A stretch of DNA of 64,000 nt, taken from positions 997,498 through 1,061,497 of the forward strand of contig NZ_LMSU01000001.1 in NCBI RefSeq assembly GCF_001429625.1. The letters run 5' to 3'. Source of the DNA: Nocardioides sp. Soil805. GTDB lineage: Bacteria; Actinomycetota; Actinomycetes; Propionibacteriales; Nocardioidaceae. Position numbers and translations under genes: made by a program. Under the pieces are notes generated by a model, which saw only the letters and a list, made by a program, of their open reading frames with translations, made no database searches and was not told where the DNA came from. Numbering within the stretch: position 1 is the stretch's first letter; each line of letters opens with the position of its first letter. This document shows positions 41,891 to 50,284 of this stretch, piece after piece.

Positions 41891-43141
41891 CTATCTGCGG
41901 CGGTGGAACCTCAGGTCGCCGTTGGGGAGTCGGTCGAGGAGGTAGCGGTCATCATGCGCTCGATGGTGGTGGTGCGAGCAGAGCAGGAGCCCGTCGTCGA
42001 GGTCGGTCTTCCCACCCTTCGACCACGGGATCAGGTGGTGGGCTTCGCACCACGCGGCGGGGATGTCGCACCCTTCGGCGCGGCAGCCGCCGTCGCGGAT
42101 GCCCATCGCCTTGCGTTGAGCGGTGTTGTAGAGCCGATAGGCGCGTCCGAGGTCGAGGACCTCGGACTTCCCGCCGAGCACGGCGGGGACGAGTCCCGCG
42201 TTGCAGGCCAACCGGCGGGCCTCCGAGGCGGTGATCCGGCCGCTGGTGCTGGTGGTCGCGACCCCGAGTCCGGTGATCAGTGCGTCGAGGTCCATCGTGA
42301 CGACCACCGTGGTGGCGGTGCCGCCGTGGACCGGGAGCCTGGTCGGGTCGAGGTGCTCGAGGAGGTCGCAGAACGCGTGGCCGAGCCGGGTCGCGTAAGG
42401 CGCCTTGCTCCGGTTGTCCGTCCCGCCGGTGCTGCGGCCGCTCTGACCGTCGTCGCTCTTGCGGGGATTGGTCCACGCGTGCAGGTACGTCAGCAGCCGG
42501 CCTGCGGTCGCGTCGGGGACCCGGATCCGGATGCTGGTCGTGCCGTCCCCGTGGGAGCGCGTCGTGAGCGACGTCGTCCGGCGGGCGTGGCGTTCCTCGT
42601 CCTCGAGCTTCTTGCGTTCGTGCTCCTCGCCGACCTCGGGAGCGACGACGTCGAGGATCCGACTCCCGAGGACCCGCAGCTCCTGCGGGGCGAACGACGC
42701 CGCGTGCGCGACCAGCACCCGCTCCGCCTTCAACACGACGTCCGAGGGGGTGTCGTCGGGCAGCTGGTCCAACGCGTGGGCGATGACGTCGGCCTGCGCG
42801 GTCGACACCTCACCCGACGCGTGACCCTCCGCCACCAGAGTCCATCGGTGCTCGAGCGCCCGAGCCAGTCGCAGTTCCCGACGGGCCGGACCCCGGTCCA
42901 CCCTCGCCGAGCGGACGAACCATGCCGCCACGTCCCGATCACCCGACTCCTCGGCCACGTCGTCGGCCACGGCCATCAACCGCAGCCGGGTCGACGCCAC
43001 TCGGGACTCCAGTCGGGCCAGCTCGACCAGGGCCTGCGCCTTCTCGGCCGGGGACAGGTACAGGAGCTCGACCCGTTGCACCTTGTCCAGGGCGGCTGAG
43101 ATCGCCTCGCCACACTCCTGGACCAGGTGTCCGGTCGTCAT
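41891..43141 (-). CDS. DUF222-HNH endonuclease (13E12-family protein)
   Basis: 416 aa. The N-terminal DUF222 helical domain (residues ~20-330) includes the LSPAEKAQALVELARLESRVASTRLRLMAVAD start. The C-terminal HNH nuclease motif is CRAEGCDIPAAWCEAHHLIPWSKGG followed by LLLCSHHHHRAH, with zinc-binding Cys pairs. This is the 13E12 repeat family of actinobacteria, often present in several copies; some in mycobacteria are LexA-controlled. The perfect SOS box 71-84 bp upstream fits that. The function may be DNA repair or mobile-element related. Confidence 0.9.
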   Translation of the reverse strand: MTTGHLVQECGEAISAALDKVQRVELLYLSPAEKAQALVELARLESRVASTRLRLMAVADDVAEESGDRDVAAWFVRSARVDRGPARRELRLARALEHRWTLVAEGHASGEVSTAQADVIAHALDQLPDDTPSDVVLKAERVLVAHAASFAPQELRVLGSRILDVVAPEVGEEHERKKLEDEERHARRTTSLTTRSHGDGTTSIRIRVPDATAGRLLTYLHAWTNPRKSDDGQSGRSTGGTDNRSKAPYATRLGHAFCDLLEHLDPTRLPVHGGTATTVVVTMDLDALITGLGVATTSTSGRITASEARRLACNAGLVPAVLGGKSEVLDLGRAYRLYNTAQRKAMGIRDGGCRAEGCDIPAAWCEAHHLIPWSKGGKTDLDDGLLLCSHHHHRAHDDRYLLDRLPNGDLRFHRRR

Positions 43142-43211
43142 GTCAGCCCCCCGCTGATCACCCGCTGCGCGACCCCTCCGAGCGGGATCGACTGCGTGTC
43201 ATCAGTCTAGT

Positions 43212-43225
43212 CGAACACATGTTCG
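43212..43225. promoter_or_regulatory. LexA-type SOS box upstream of the DUF222-HNH gene
   Basis: CGAAC-ACAT-GTTCG, a perfect match to the actinobacterial/Gram-positive LexA box CGAAC-N4-GTTCG, lying 71-84 bp before the DUF222-HNH start. Confidence 0.8.
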
Positions 43226-43288
43226 GTCCACATACCCAGTTTCGGGTACATCTCGCGTCAGACAGCCCGGGCGAGAGAGGAGGGCTCA

Positions 43289-43508
43289 CCTCAGCGGCCG
43301 GGAACACCCGGTCGGCCACCCGTGCGGTCAAGAAGTGCCCGGTCGGCGCACCGGTGAGGCCAGGAACTGCCCGATCGGCCCACCCGTGAGGCCAGGAACT
43401 GCCCGCTCGGCACCCCTGTGCTGTCAGGAAGTGCCCGCTCGGCACCCCTGTGCGGCCAGGAAGTGCCCGCTCGGCGCCTCCCACGCGCCAGGAAGTGCCC
43501 GCTCGGCC
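43289..43508. repeat. 32-bp tandem repeat array upstream of the DUF222-HNH gene
   Basis: Six units of 32-33 bp: 43321-43352, 43353-43384, 43385-43416, 43417-43448, 43449-43481 and a truncated 43482-43508. A more degenerate copy begins near 43289. The shared core is CAGGAA(C/G)TGCCCG(C/A)TCGGC. The units are contiguous without unique spacers, so this is not CRISPR. Short frames through it encode repetitive peptides but are not credible genes. With the SOS box it fills the 384-bp gap between DUF222-HNH and ldh. Confidence 0.88.
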
Positions 43509-43525
43509 AGGAAGGGGGGCGAGGC

Positions 43526-44461
43526 CTAGAGCCCCAGGCTCCGAGCGACAGCACGCACGGTGTCCGCGGAGGCGATCAGCTGCTGCTCCTCCTCGCCGCT
43601 GAGCGGCGTCGCGAGCACGCTCTCGACGCCCGCCCGTCCCACGACCGACGGCATGGAGAGGCACACGTCCGACAGTCCGTGCACCCCGTCGAGCCGCGAG
43701 GTCACGGGCAGCACGCGGTGCTCGTCGTGGAGGACGGCCTCGAGGATCCGCGAGACCGCGAGCCCGACGGCGAGGCTGGTCGCACCCTTGCCCGCGATGA
43801 TCTCGTAGGCCGCCGTCACCACCCGCTCGTGGATGCGCGCCCTCCCGTCGGCGTCGAGGCGCGAGCCGCCGGAGTCCCAGTCCTGGACCGGTACGCCGCC
43901 GATGGTCGCCGTGGACCACAGCGGCACCTCGGAGTCGCCGTGCTCGCCGGCGATGTAGGCGTGCACGTTCTGCACGGCCACGCCGGTGTGCTCGGCGATG
44001 AGGAACCGCAGCCGCGACGAGTCCAGGACCGTGCCGGAGCCGAAGACCCGGCTCGCCGGGAGGCCGGAGAACTGCAGCGCGGCGTAGGTCACCACGTCGA
44101 CCGGGTTGGTCACCACCAGCAGCAGGGCGTCGGGCGCGAGCCCGACCAGCGCCGGCACCAGCTCGCGGCACATCGCGACGTTGGCGGCCGCGAGGTCGAG
44201 CCGCGTCTGCCCGGGCTTCTGCTTCGCGCCCGCCGTGAGGACCACGACGTCGGCGCCGGCGCACACCGCGAGGTCGTCGCTGCCGGTGATCCGGGCCATC
44301 GGCGTGAACTGCATGCCGTGGTTGAGGTCGAGCACCTCGGCCCGCACCTTGCCGGCGTTGAGGTCGAAGAGCGCCAGCTCCCGGCAGACCCCGCGTATCT
44401 GCGCGGCGTACGCGATCGCCGTACCCACGGCACCGGCACCCACGATCGCGACCTTCGACAT
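43526..44461 (-). CDS. ldh: L-lactate dehydrogenase
   Basis: 311 aa. NAD site VAIVGAGAVGTAIAYA at the N-terminus, TAGAKQKPGQTR substrate loop with the Gln typical of lactate rather than malate enzymes, VTNPVDVVTY, and the catalytic His in AGEHGDSEVPLWS. It interconverts pyruvate and L-lactate. The ATG at 44461 aligns with the conserved start; the frame extends six codons further upstream. Confidence 0.95.
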   Translation of the reverse strand: MSKVAIVGAGAVGTAIAYAAQIRGVCRELALFDLNAGKVRAEVLDLNHGMQFTPMARITGSDDLAVCAGADVVVLTAGAKQKPGQTRLDLAAANVAMCRELVPALVGLAPDALLLVVTNPVDVVTYAALQFSGLPASRVFGSGTVLDSSRLRFLIAEHTGVAVQNVHAYIAGEHGDSEVPLWSTATIGGVPVQDWDSGGSRLDADGRARIHERVVTAAYEIIAGKGATSLAVGLAVSRILEAVLHDEHRVLPVTSRLDGVHGLSDVCLSMPSVVGRAGVESVLATPLSGEEEQQLIASADTVRAVARSLGL

Positions 44462-44516
44462 GCTTCGCCACTCTGGCACGGGCGACCCGGCACGTCGACC
44501 ACGACGGCGAGCGGAG

Positions 44517-44756
44517 TCAGCCGCCGCGCACCCCGTTGCTGCCCACGAAGGCGGCGACGGGAGGGATCACGGCAGCCACGGCCGACATCACGACCGCGAG
44601 CGGCACCGACCAGAGCCGCACCCACGTCCAGGCGAGCACCAGCAGCACGAGGCAGACGCCCATGAGGATGAAGTAGAGCCGCTGCCGGCGCCGGACCTGC
44701 TCACTGGTCGCCCACGGCACGTCCGTCACGGAGTCCACGTGCTCGTGGCGGTGCAT
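44517..44756 (-). CDS. DUF3099-family small membrane protein
   Basis: 79 aa. The N-terminus (TSEQVRRRQRLYFILMGVCLVLLVLAWTWVRL) and second helix (VPLAVVMSAVAAVIPPVAAFV) match the two-helix DUF3099 pattern common in actinobacteria. The ATG has both TACCGT 6 nt upstream and a GGAGG-like sequence. Function unknown. Confidence 0.82.
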   Translation of the reverse strand: MHRHEHVDSVTDVPWATSEQVRRRQRLYFILMGVCLVLLVLAWTWVRLWSVPLAVVMSAVAAVIPPVAAFVGSNGVRGG

Positions 44757-44826
44757 GCCTCCACGGTAGTCCCGGACTGCCCCCAGCCGGAGCACTCTGT
44801 TGACCGGGGCGGTGTTGACTGGGGCG

Positions 44827-45345
44827 ATGCCGACCCGACTCCTCATCATCGCGGACACGCACGTGCCGAAGCGGGCGCGCGACCTGCCGGCACACCTGTG
44901 GGACGAGGTCGACGCCGCGGACGTCGTGGTCCACGCCGGCGACTGGGTCGACGAGCGGCTCCTCGACGAGCTCGAGGCGCGGGCGCGCCGGCTCGTCGCG
45001 GTGTGGGGCAACAACGACCACGGCAGGTTCCGCGAGCGGCTCCCGGAGGTCGCTCGCGTGGAGATCGAGGGCGTCCGGTTCGCCGTGGTCCACGAGACCG
45101 GGCCGAGCAAGGGTCGCGAGGAGCGGTGCAGCGCGCTGTACGACGACGTCGACGTGCTCGTCTTCGGCCACAGCCACATCCCGTGGGACACGACCAGCGA
45201 CACCGGGCTGCGGCTGCTCAACCCGGGCTCGCCGACGGACCGCCGGCGCCAGCCGCACTGCACCTACCTGACCGCCGTCGCCGACGCCGGCACCCTGCGG
45301 GACGTCACCCTGCACCGCCTCGACCGGGGCGCCGCCAGCGGGTAG
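44827..45345 (+). CDS. YfcE-type metallophosphoesterase
   Basis: 172 aa calcineurin-like phosphoesterase. Metal motifs in order: IADTHVPKRAR, VHAGDWVD, VWGNNDHG, HETGPSKG (family position of GHxH site one) and FGHSHIP. These small enzymes hydrolyse phosphodiesters such as cyclic nucleotides in vitro; the natural substrate is unknown. ATG at 44827 is preferred to the TTG at 44800, which would put a Gly/Val-rich repeat before the conserved strand. Confidence 0.88.
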   Translation: MPTRLLIIADTHVPKRARDLPAHLWDEVDAADVVVHAGDWVDERLLDELEARARRLVAVWGNNDHGRFRERLPEVARVEIEGVRFAVVHETGPSKGREERCSALYDDVDVLVFGHSHIPWDTTSDTGLRLLNPGSPTDRRRQPHCTYLTAVADAGTLRDVTLHRLDRGAASG

Positions 45346-45351
45346 CGGCCC

Positions 45352-45636
45352 CTACCTGCCGACCGAGAGCCGCACGTCCACCACGTCCCCGAGCCCGACC
45401 CCCTCGGCGCGTCGCACCGCGTCCTTGAGCGGCAGGAACCACGTCCCCTCCCGCGGGAACATCGCCGTCGTGAACGAGGTCTCCCCCAGCCGCGCGGTCA
45501 CCGGGACCACGCCCCAGTAGGCCACCTCGGCCTTGACCTCGTCGACCATCTCCGCCTCCTCGGGCGGGAGCGGCACGAAGTGGTACGGCGCGGGGCCACG
45601 CCACTCGACGACCTCACCGGCGAACTCCAGCTCCAT
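45352..45636 (-). CDS. DUF1905 protein
   Basis: 94 aa single DUF1905 domain: it begins ELEFAGEVVEWRGPAPYHFVPLP, has YWGVVPVTARLGETSFTTAMFPREGTWFLPLKDAVRR and ends VVDVRLSVGR. The small beta-barrel family has no established role. ATG at 45636 is supported by TAGGGT 7 nt upstream; an in-frame start three codons earlier would overlap that promoter. Confidence 0.88.
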   Translation of the reverse strand: MELEFAGEVVEWRGPAPYHFVPLPPEEAEMVDEVKAEVAYWGVVPVTARLGETSFTTAMFPREGTWFLPLKDAVRRAEGVGLGDVVDVRLSVGR

Positions 45637-45684
45637 GCCTCGCACCCTAGGGCCGTCGCCGCGGCACGACGAGAGCCGCGCGAG

Positions 45685-46863
45685 TCACTGGACCCGCACG
45701 TCCTGGCGTGCCGACGACAGCAGCACGCACCCCGCCGCCACCAGCGCGACGAGTCCCATCACCGGCCACAGCAGCCCCGGCGCCGCGGCGTAGATCGCGG
45801 TCCCGATCGGGCCGGCGAGCATCATCCCGCTCGTCGACGCCCCGGAGTACAGGCCCTGGTACTGACCGACCAGGTGCTCGGGGGCCGCGTCGAGCACGTG
45901 GGCGGTGGCGGTCGTCTTGTAGAGGATCTCCCCCGCGGTGAGCACCACCATCGCGACCACGACGGCGAGCACGGTCACGGGGAGCGCGAAGAGGACGGTC
46001 CCCACGCCGACCAGCGCGTAGCCGACGGCGATGACCGGGTACGACGAGCGGCCGCGCAGGCGCTGGGTCACCGGGATCTCGAGGAGCAGGATCAGGCCGG
46101 AGCCCACGGCGATCACCACGGCGTACAACCCGACGGGGGCGCCGCAGTCTCGCAGGTGCAGCGGCAGCGTGGTGTAGAGCTGGCGGTAGACGACGTCGAC
46201 GAGCACCACCCCGACCAGCAGCACGACCAGCGAGCGGTCGCCGCGGACCGCGCGCAGCATGCCCGGCCCCGGGGACGCCTCCGCGCGGGGCGGCTCCACG
46301 GGCAGCGCGCGGCTCAGCGCCAGCCGGATGAGGAGCACCGCCAGCCCGTCCAGCACGAACATCGCCTCGTAGCTCCACGTCACGACCAGTGCCCCCAGCA
46401 GCGGGCCGACCACGAAGCCGGCGTTGGACGCCGCGCGACCGAGCGCGACCGCCGTACGCCGGTCCCCCCGCGGCATCGCGAGGGCGGTGAGGGCACCGGT
46501 CGAGACCTGGCCCACGGCACTGAGGTAGGCCGCCACCGGCAGCGCGAGCACCATCAGCCACACGGGCAGCCACGGCACCGACATCAGCACCGCCGCCCCC
46601 ACCGAGGACGCCGCGAGCAGCACTCGCCGGTGGCCCAGGCGATCACCCCACCGTCCGCCCGTGAGGTTGCCGACGAGCAGGGCGACCCCGACCACGCCGG
46701 CCACGAGACCGGCCCGCGGCGCGCTCAGGTCGCGCGGCCCGGTGAGGTAGAGGGTGAGGAAGAGGAAGACGAACGCCGTCGCGGACCCGACGAACCGGGA
46801 CGCCGCCAGCACCCACACCACGCGCGGCAGGTCCCGGAGATCCACCGGCGCATCCCACCACAT
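45685..46863 (-). CDS. MFS transporter
   Basis: 392 aa with about twelve transmembrane helices in two halves joined by a central cytoplasmic loop (PVEPPRAEASPGPGM). The N-terminal half contains the MFS motif A variant GNLTGGRWGDRLGHRRVLL. The pattern resembles drug-efflux MFS proteins (DHA1 type). Substrate unknown. The frame extends to 46917, but the ATG at 46863 with an AGGT-like site is a better start. Divergent from the ABC1 kinase gene. Confidence 0.9.
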   Translation of the reverse strand: MWWDAPVDLRDLPRVVWVLAASRFVGSATAFVFLFLTLYLTGPRDLSAPRAGLVAGVVGVALLVGNLTGGRWGDRLGHRRVLLAASSVGAAVLMSVPWLPVWLMVLALPVAAYLSAVGQVSTGALTALAMPRGDRRTAVALGRAASNAGFVVGPLLGALVVTWSYEAMFVLDGLAVLLIRLALSRALPVEPPRAEASPGPGMLRAVRGDRSLVVLLVGVVLVDVVYRQLYTTLPLHLRDCGAPVGLYAVVIAVGSGLILLLEIPVTQRLRGRSSYPVIAVGYALVGVGTVLFALPVTVLAVVVAMVVLTAGEILYKTTATAHVLDAAPEHLVGQYQGLYSGASTSGMMLAGPIGTAIYAAAPGLLWPVMGLVALVAAGCVLLSSARQDVRVQ

Positions 46864-46901
46864 GCGACCTGCGTCACCACCGATCGGTGACACTGGGACC
46901 C

Positions 46902-48236
46902 ATGACCGAGCTCCCACGCAAGGCCTTCTCCCGCAGCGCCCGTTTGGCGGCGCTGCCGCTGGGCTACGCAGGCCGTACGGCGGTGGGGTTCGGGCGGCGT
47001 TTGGGCGGGGCCCCGGCGGACGCCGTGCTCACCGAGGTGCAGCAGCGCACGGCCGAGCAGCTCTTCAAGACCCTGGGCGAGCTCAAGGGCGGCGCGATGA
47101 AGTTCGGCCAGGCGCTGAGCGTCTTCGAGGCGGCCCTGCCCGACGAGCTGGTGGCGCCCTACCGGGAGAACCTCACCCGCCTGCAGGACGACGCCCCGCC
47201 GATGCCGACCCAGACCGTGCGTGACCAGCTGACCACCCACCTGGGCCCGGACTGGTCCGAGGACCTGGTCTGGCTCGACGGCGGCCCGACCGCCGCCGCC
47301 AGCATCGGGCAGGTGCACAAGGGCCGGTGGCGCGACGGCCGCGACGTCGCCGTCAAGGTGCAGTACCCCGGCGCCGGCGAGGCGCTGATGGGCGACCTGC
47401 GCCAGATCGCCCGGGTGGCCCGCGGGGTCGCCCCCGTCTTCCCCGGCATCGACATCAAGCCGCTCGTCGCCGAGCTGCAGGCGCGCGCCGCTGAGGAGCT
47501 CGACTACACCCTCGAGGCGGACGCCCAGCGCGTGTTCGCCGACGCCTTCCGCGACGACCCCGACTTCGTCGTCCCCGACGTGGTCGCGGTGGGCGGCGAG
47601 GCGATCATCACCGAGTGGCTCGACGCGCCGTACTCGCTGGCCCACGTCATCCGGGAGGGCACCCAGGAGGAGCGCAACCACTACGGCGAGCTGCTCGCCC
47701 GCTTCATCTTCGTCGGCCCGGCGCGCACCGGCATGCTGCACGCCGACCCGCACCCGGGCAACTTCCGCCCCGTCCCGGGCCCCGACGGCGAGCCGGGCCG
47801 GCTCGGCATCCTCGACTTCGGCGCCGTCGCCCGACTGCCCCAGGGCCGGCTCCCCGAGGCGATGGGCCGGCTCATCCGGGTCGCCGCCGAGGCCGACCCC
47901 GAGTCGCTGGTGGCGGGTCTGCGCGAGGAGGGCTTCATCAAGGACAAGGTGCAGGTCGACCCGCAGCTGGTCCTCGACTACCTGGCCCCCTTCATCGAGC
48001 CGGCCCGGATGGAGACGTTCCGCTTCAGCCGCGAGTGGATGCGCGCCCAGTTCGAGCGGATCAACAACCCCCGCGACCCCGCCTTCACGCTGGCCACCAA
48101 GCTCAACCTGCCGACGTCGTACCTGCTCATCCACCGCACGTGGCTGGGCGGGCTCGGGCTGCTCAGCCAGCTGGAGGCCGAGGCGCCCTTCCGGCAGATC
48201 CTCATCGACCACCTGCCGGGCTTCGCCGACGACTGA
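46902..48236 (+). CDS. ABC1/ADCK (UbiB)-family atypical kinase
   Basis: 444 aa. The family's N-terminal KxGQ motif is KFGQALS (in ELKGGAMKFGQ), the Ala-rich loop is AAASIGQVHKG, the ATP lysine follows in VAVKVQYPG, and the catalytic/metal sites are HADPHPGNF and ILDFGAV. In bacteria relatives support ubiquinone or other isoprenoid lipid metabolism; in actinobacteria with menaquinone the role is unclear. ATG at 46902 is favoured over the GTG at 46887. Confidence 0.92.
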   Translation: MTELPRKAFSRSARLAALPLGYAGRTAVGFGRRLGGAPADAVLTEVQQRTAEQLFKTLGELKGGAMKFGQALSVFEAALPDELVAPYRENLTRLQDDAPPMPTQTVRDQLTTHLGPDWSEDLVWLDGGPTAAASIGQVHKGRWRDGRDVAVKVQYPGAGEALMGDLRQIARVARGVAPVFPGIDIKPLVAELQARAAEELDYTLEADAQRVFADAFRDDPDFVVPDVVAVGGEAIITEWLDAPYSLAHVIREGTQEERNHYGELLARFIFVGPARTGMLHADPHPGNFRPVPGPDGEPGRLGILDFGAVARLPQGRLPEAMGRLIRVAAEADPESLVAGLREEGFIKDKVQVDPQLVLDYLAPFIEPARMETFRFSREWMRAQFERINNPRDPAFTLATKLNLPTSYLLIHRTWLGGLGLLSQLEAEAPFRQILIDHLPGFADD

Positions 48237-48329
48237 GCCGACGGGTCGGCCGCTCCCGCCACGTCGGCAGGCCCGAGCGTCCGCCGCCACTCCGACCGGG
48301 CACCACCCGATCACGACTGCGCTGTGCTT

Positions 48330-48343
48330 GAATATGAGTATTC
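48330..48343. promoter_or_regulatory. AT-rich inverted repeat upstream of the ABC transporter operon
   Basis: GAATA-TGAG-TATTC, a perfect 5-bp inverted repeat in an unusually AT-rich stretch, 29-42 bp before the ATP-binding gene. It could be an operator or overlap the promoter. Confidence 0.5.
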
Positions 48344-48371
48344 CACTCTACTTAATGCACGCGGAGGAACG

Positions 48372-49199
48372 ATGAGCCTGCTCCAGACGAGCAGACGCAG
48401 CAGCGCGGGGTACGCCGACGTCCCGGCGGCCGCGCTCCCGCTCCACTTCCGTGGCGTGGGCCGGGCCTTCACCGACCGCGACCAGCAGCGCCAGGTGCTC
48501 CAGGACGTGGACCTCACCGTCGAGGCCGGCTCGGTCGTCGCGCTCCTCGGTCCCAGCGGCTGCGGCAAGTCGACGTTGCTGCGGGCCGCCGCCGGGCTCG
48601 ACACCCCCACCAGCGGCACCGTGGTCATCGGGGACCGCCCCGTCCGCGGCATCGACGACCGGTGCGCCATCGCGTTCCAGGAGCCGCGCCTGCTGCCGTG
48701 GCGCACCGTGCGCGCCAACGTGGCCCTCGGACTGCCCGACGGCACCGCCCGCTCCGAGGGAGCGCGCCTCGTCGACGAGCTGCTCGGCCTGGTCGGCCTC
48801 GCGGAGCACGCGGACCACCGTCCGCGGGAGATCTCGGGCGGCATGGCCCAGCGGACCTCGCTGGCCCGCGCCCTGGCGCGCCGACCCGGGGTGCTCCTGC
48901 TCGACGAGCCCTTCGGCGCCCTGGACGCCCTGACCCGGATGAAGATGCAGGACCTGCTCCTCGCGGTCCACGAGGCCTCCCCCACCACCGTGCTGCTCGT
49001 GACCCATGACGTCGACGAGGCCCTCCAGCTCGCCGACCGCGTCGTCGTGCTGGGCCGCCCCGCGGGTGGGACCGCCGCCACCGTGTCGCACGTCGTCGAC
49101 GTCCCCGGCGAGCGACCCCGCGACCGCGGCTCGGTCGACCTCGCCCGCCTGCGCGGAGAGCTCCTGGAGAGCCTCGGCGTCGACGCACACCGGCACTGA
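48372..49199 (+). CDS. ssuB: ABC transporter ATP-binding protein (sulfonate/nitrate type)
   Basis: 275 aa. Walker A LGPSGCGKST, Q-loop IAFQEPRLLPWRT, signature SGGMAQR, Walker B VLLLDEPFGALD and the switch His in THDVDEA are all present. The EPRLLPW sequence is typical of SsuB/TauB/NrtD importers for sulfonates, taurine or nitrate. A GGAGG site 4 nt upstream fixes the ATG at 48372. It is the first gene of the importer operon. Confidence 0.92.
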   Translation: MSLLQTSRRSSAGYADVPAAALPLHFRGVGRAFTDRDQQRQVLQDVDLTVEAGSVVALLGPSGCGKSTLLRAAAGLDTPTSGTVVIGDRPVRGIDDRCAIAFQEPRLLPWRTVRANVALGLPDGTARSEGARLVDELLGLVGLAEHADHRPREISGGMAQRTSLARALARRPGVLLLDEPFGALDALTRMKMQDLLLAVHEASPTTVLLVTHDVDEALQLADRVVVLGRPAGGTAATVSHVVDVPGERPRDRGSVDLARLRGELLESLGVDAHRH

Positions 49200-49270
49200 G
49201 CCCCGCTCCGGCGCCGAGCCCCTTGCTCCCCGCTGTTCCACCCATCCCGAGAGACCCGAAGGACACTCCC

Positions 49271-50284
49271 ATGCCCCGTCATCCCCGCCTGCGCACCACG
49301 ACCGCCCTGCTCGTGGCCGCCGGCACCCTGTTCACCGCGACCGCCTGCGCCGAGGGGGAGGCCGCGGAGACCGACGCCCGCGCGCTCAACCTCGACTACG
49401 CGACGTACAACCCGCTCAGCCTGGTCATCAAGGACCAGGGCTGGCTCGAGGACGAGCTCGCCGACCAGGACGTCGAGGTGAGCTGGGTCAAGTCCGACGG
49501 CTCCAACAAGGCCAACGAGAACCTGCGCGCCGAGGCCATCGACATCGGCTCCACCGCCGGCTCCGCCGCCCTGCTCGCCCGGGCCAACGGCTCCCCGATC
49601 AGGACCGTCGACATCTTCTCCCAGCCGGAGTGGGCCGCCATCGTCGTCCCCGAGGACTCCGACATCACCTCCGTCAAGGACCTCGCCGGCACCCAGGTCG
49701 CCGCCACCAAGGGCACCGACCCCTACTTCTTCCTGCTCCAGGCCCTCGACGCGGAGGGTGTGGACCCGAGCGAGGTCACCGTCGAGAACCTCCAGCACGC
49801 CGACGGCGCCACCGCGCTGAGCAACGGCGCCGTCGACGCCTGGGCCGGCCTCGACCCGATCATGGCCGGCGCCGAGCAGTCCGGGGCCAAGCTGATCTAC
49901 CGCAACATCGACTTCAACACCTACGGCTTCCTCAACGCCAACGAGGACTTCATCGCCGACGAGCCGGAGCTGGTCCAGCTGGTCGTCGACGCCTACGACA
50001 AGGCCCGCCAGTGGGTGCAGGACAACCCCGACGAGGCCGTCGCCATCCTGGCCGAGGAGGCCGCCATCGACGAGGAGGTCGCCCGCACCGTCCTCACCGA
50101 GCGGACCAACTTCGACTTCGACCACGTCCCCGGTCAGGCGCAGCTCGACGTGCTGACGACCGTCGGACCCATCTTCGTGGAGTCCGGCGACGTGGAGGAG
50201 CAGTCGCAGATCGACGACGCCCTCGACACCCTGCTCGACGACGAGTTCGCCGGCCAGGCCGACGCGTCCGCGGTGGCAGGCTGA
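49271..50284 (+). CDS. ssuA: ABC transporter substrate-binding lipoprotein (sulfonate/nitrate type)
   Basis: 337 aa. Signal peptide and lipobox-like TATAC anchor the protein (Cys near residue 23). The mature part has the SsuA/NMT1-like fold: NLDYATYNPLSLVIKDQGWLED, DIGSTAGSAALLARANGSPI, and DAWAGLDPIMAGAEQ. It captures an anionic nutrient outside the cell for the SsuBC-type importer. Aliphatic sulfonate is the best guess given the family and nearby sulfur genes; no SsuD monooxygenase is present here. Confidence 0.88.
   Translation: MPRHPRLRTTTALLVAAGTLFTATACAEGEAAETDARALNLDYATYNPLSLVIKDQGWLEDELADQDVEVSWVKSDGSNKANENLRAEAIDIGSTAGSAALLARANGSPIRTVDIFSQPEWAAIVVPEDSDITSVKDLAGTQVAATKGTDPYFFLLQALDAEGVDPSEVTVENLQHADGATALSNGAVDAWAGLDPIMAGAEQSGAKLIYRNIDFNTYGFLNANEDFIADEPELVQLVVDAYDKARQWVQDNPDEAVAILAEEAAIDEEVARTVLTERTNFDFDHVPGQAQLDVLTTVGPIFVESGDVEEQSQIDDALDTLLDDEFAGQADASAVAG

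Noticed and set aside
41891..43141. Transposase or mobile element
   Set aside because: The gene is a DUF222-HNH protein; no terminal inverted repeats, target duplication or transposase motif were seen around it.
43289..43508. CRISPR array
   Set aside because: The repeats are contiguous with no unique spacers and no cas genes lie nearby.
43291..43554. Short frames with SGQFLA or CQEVPAR repeats
   Set aside because: They translate the 32-bp repeat array in several frames; none has a start signal or a consistent frame.
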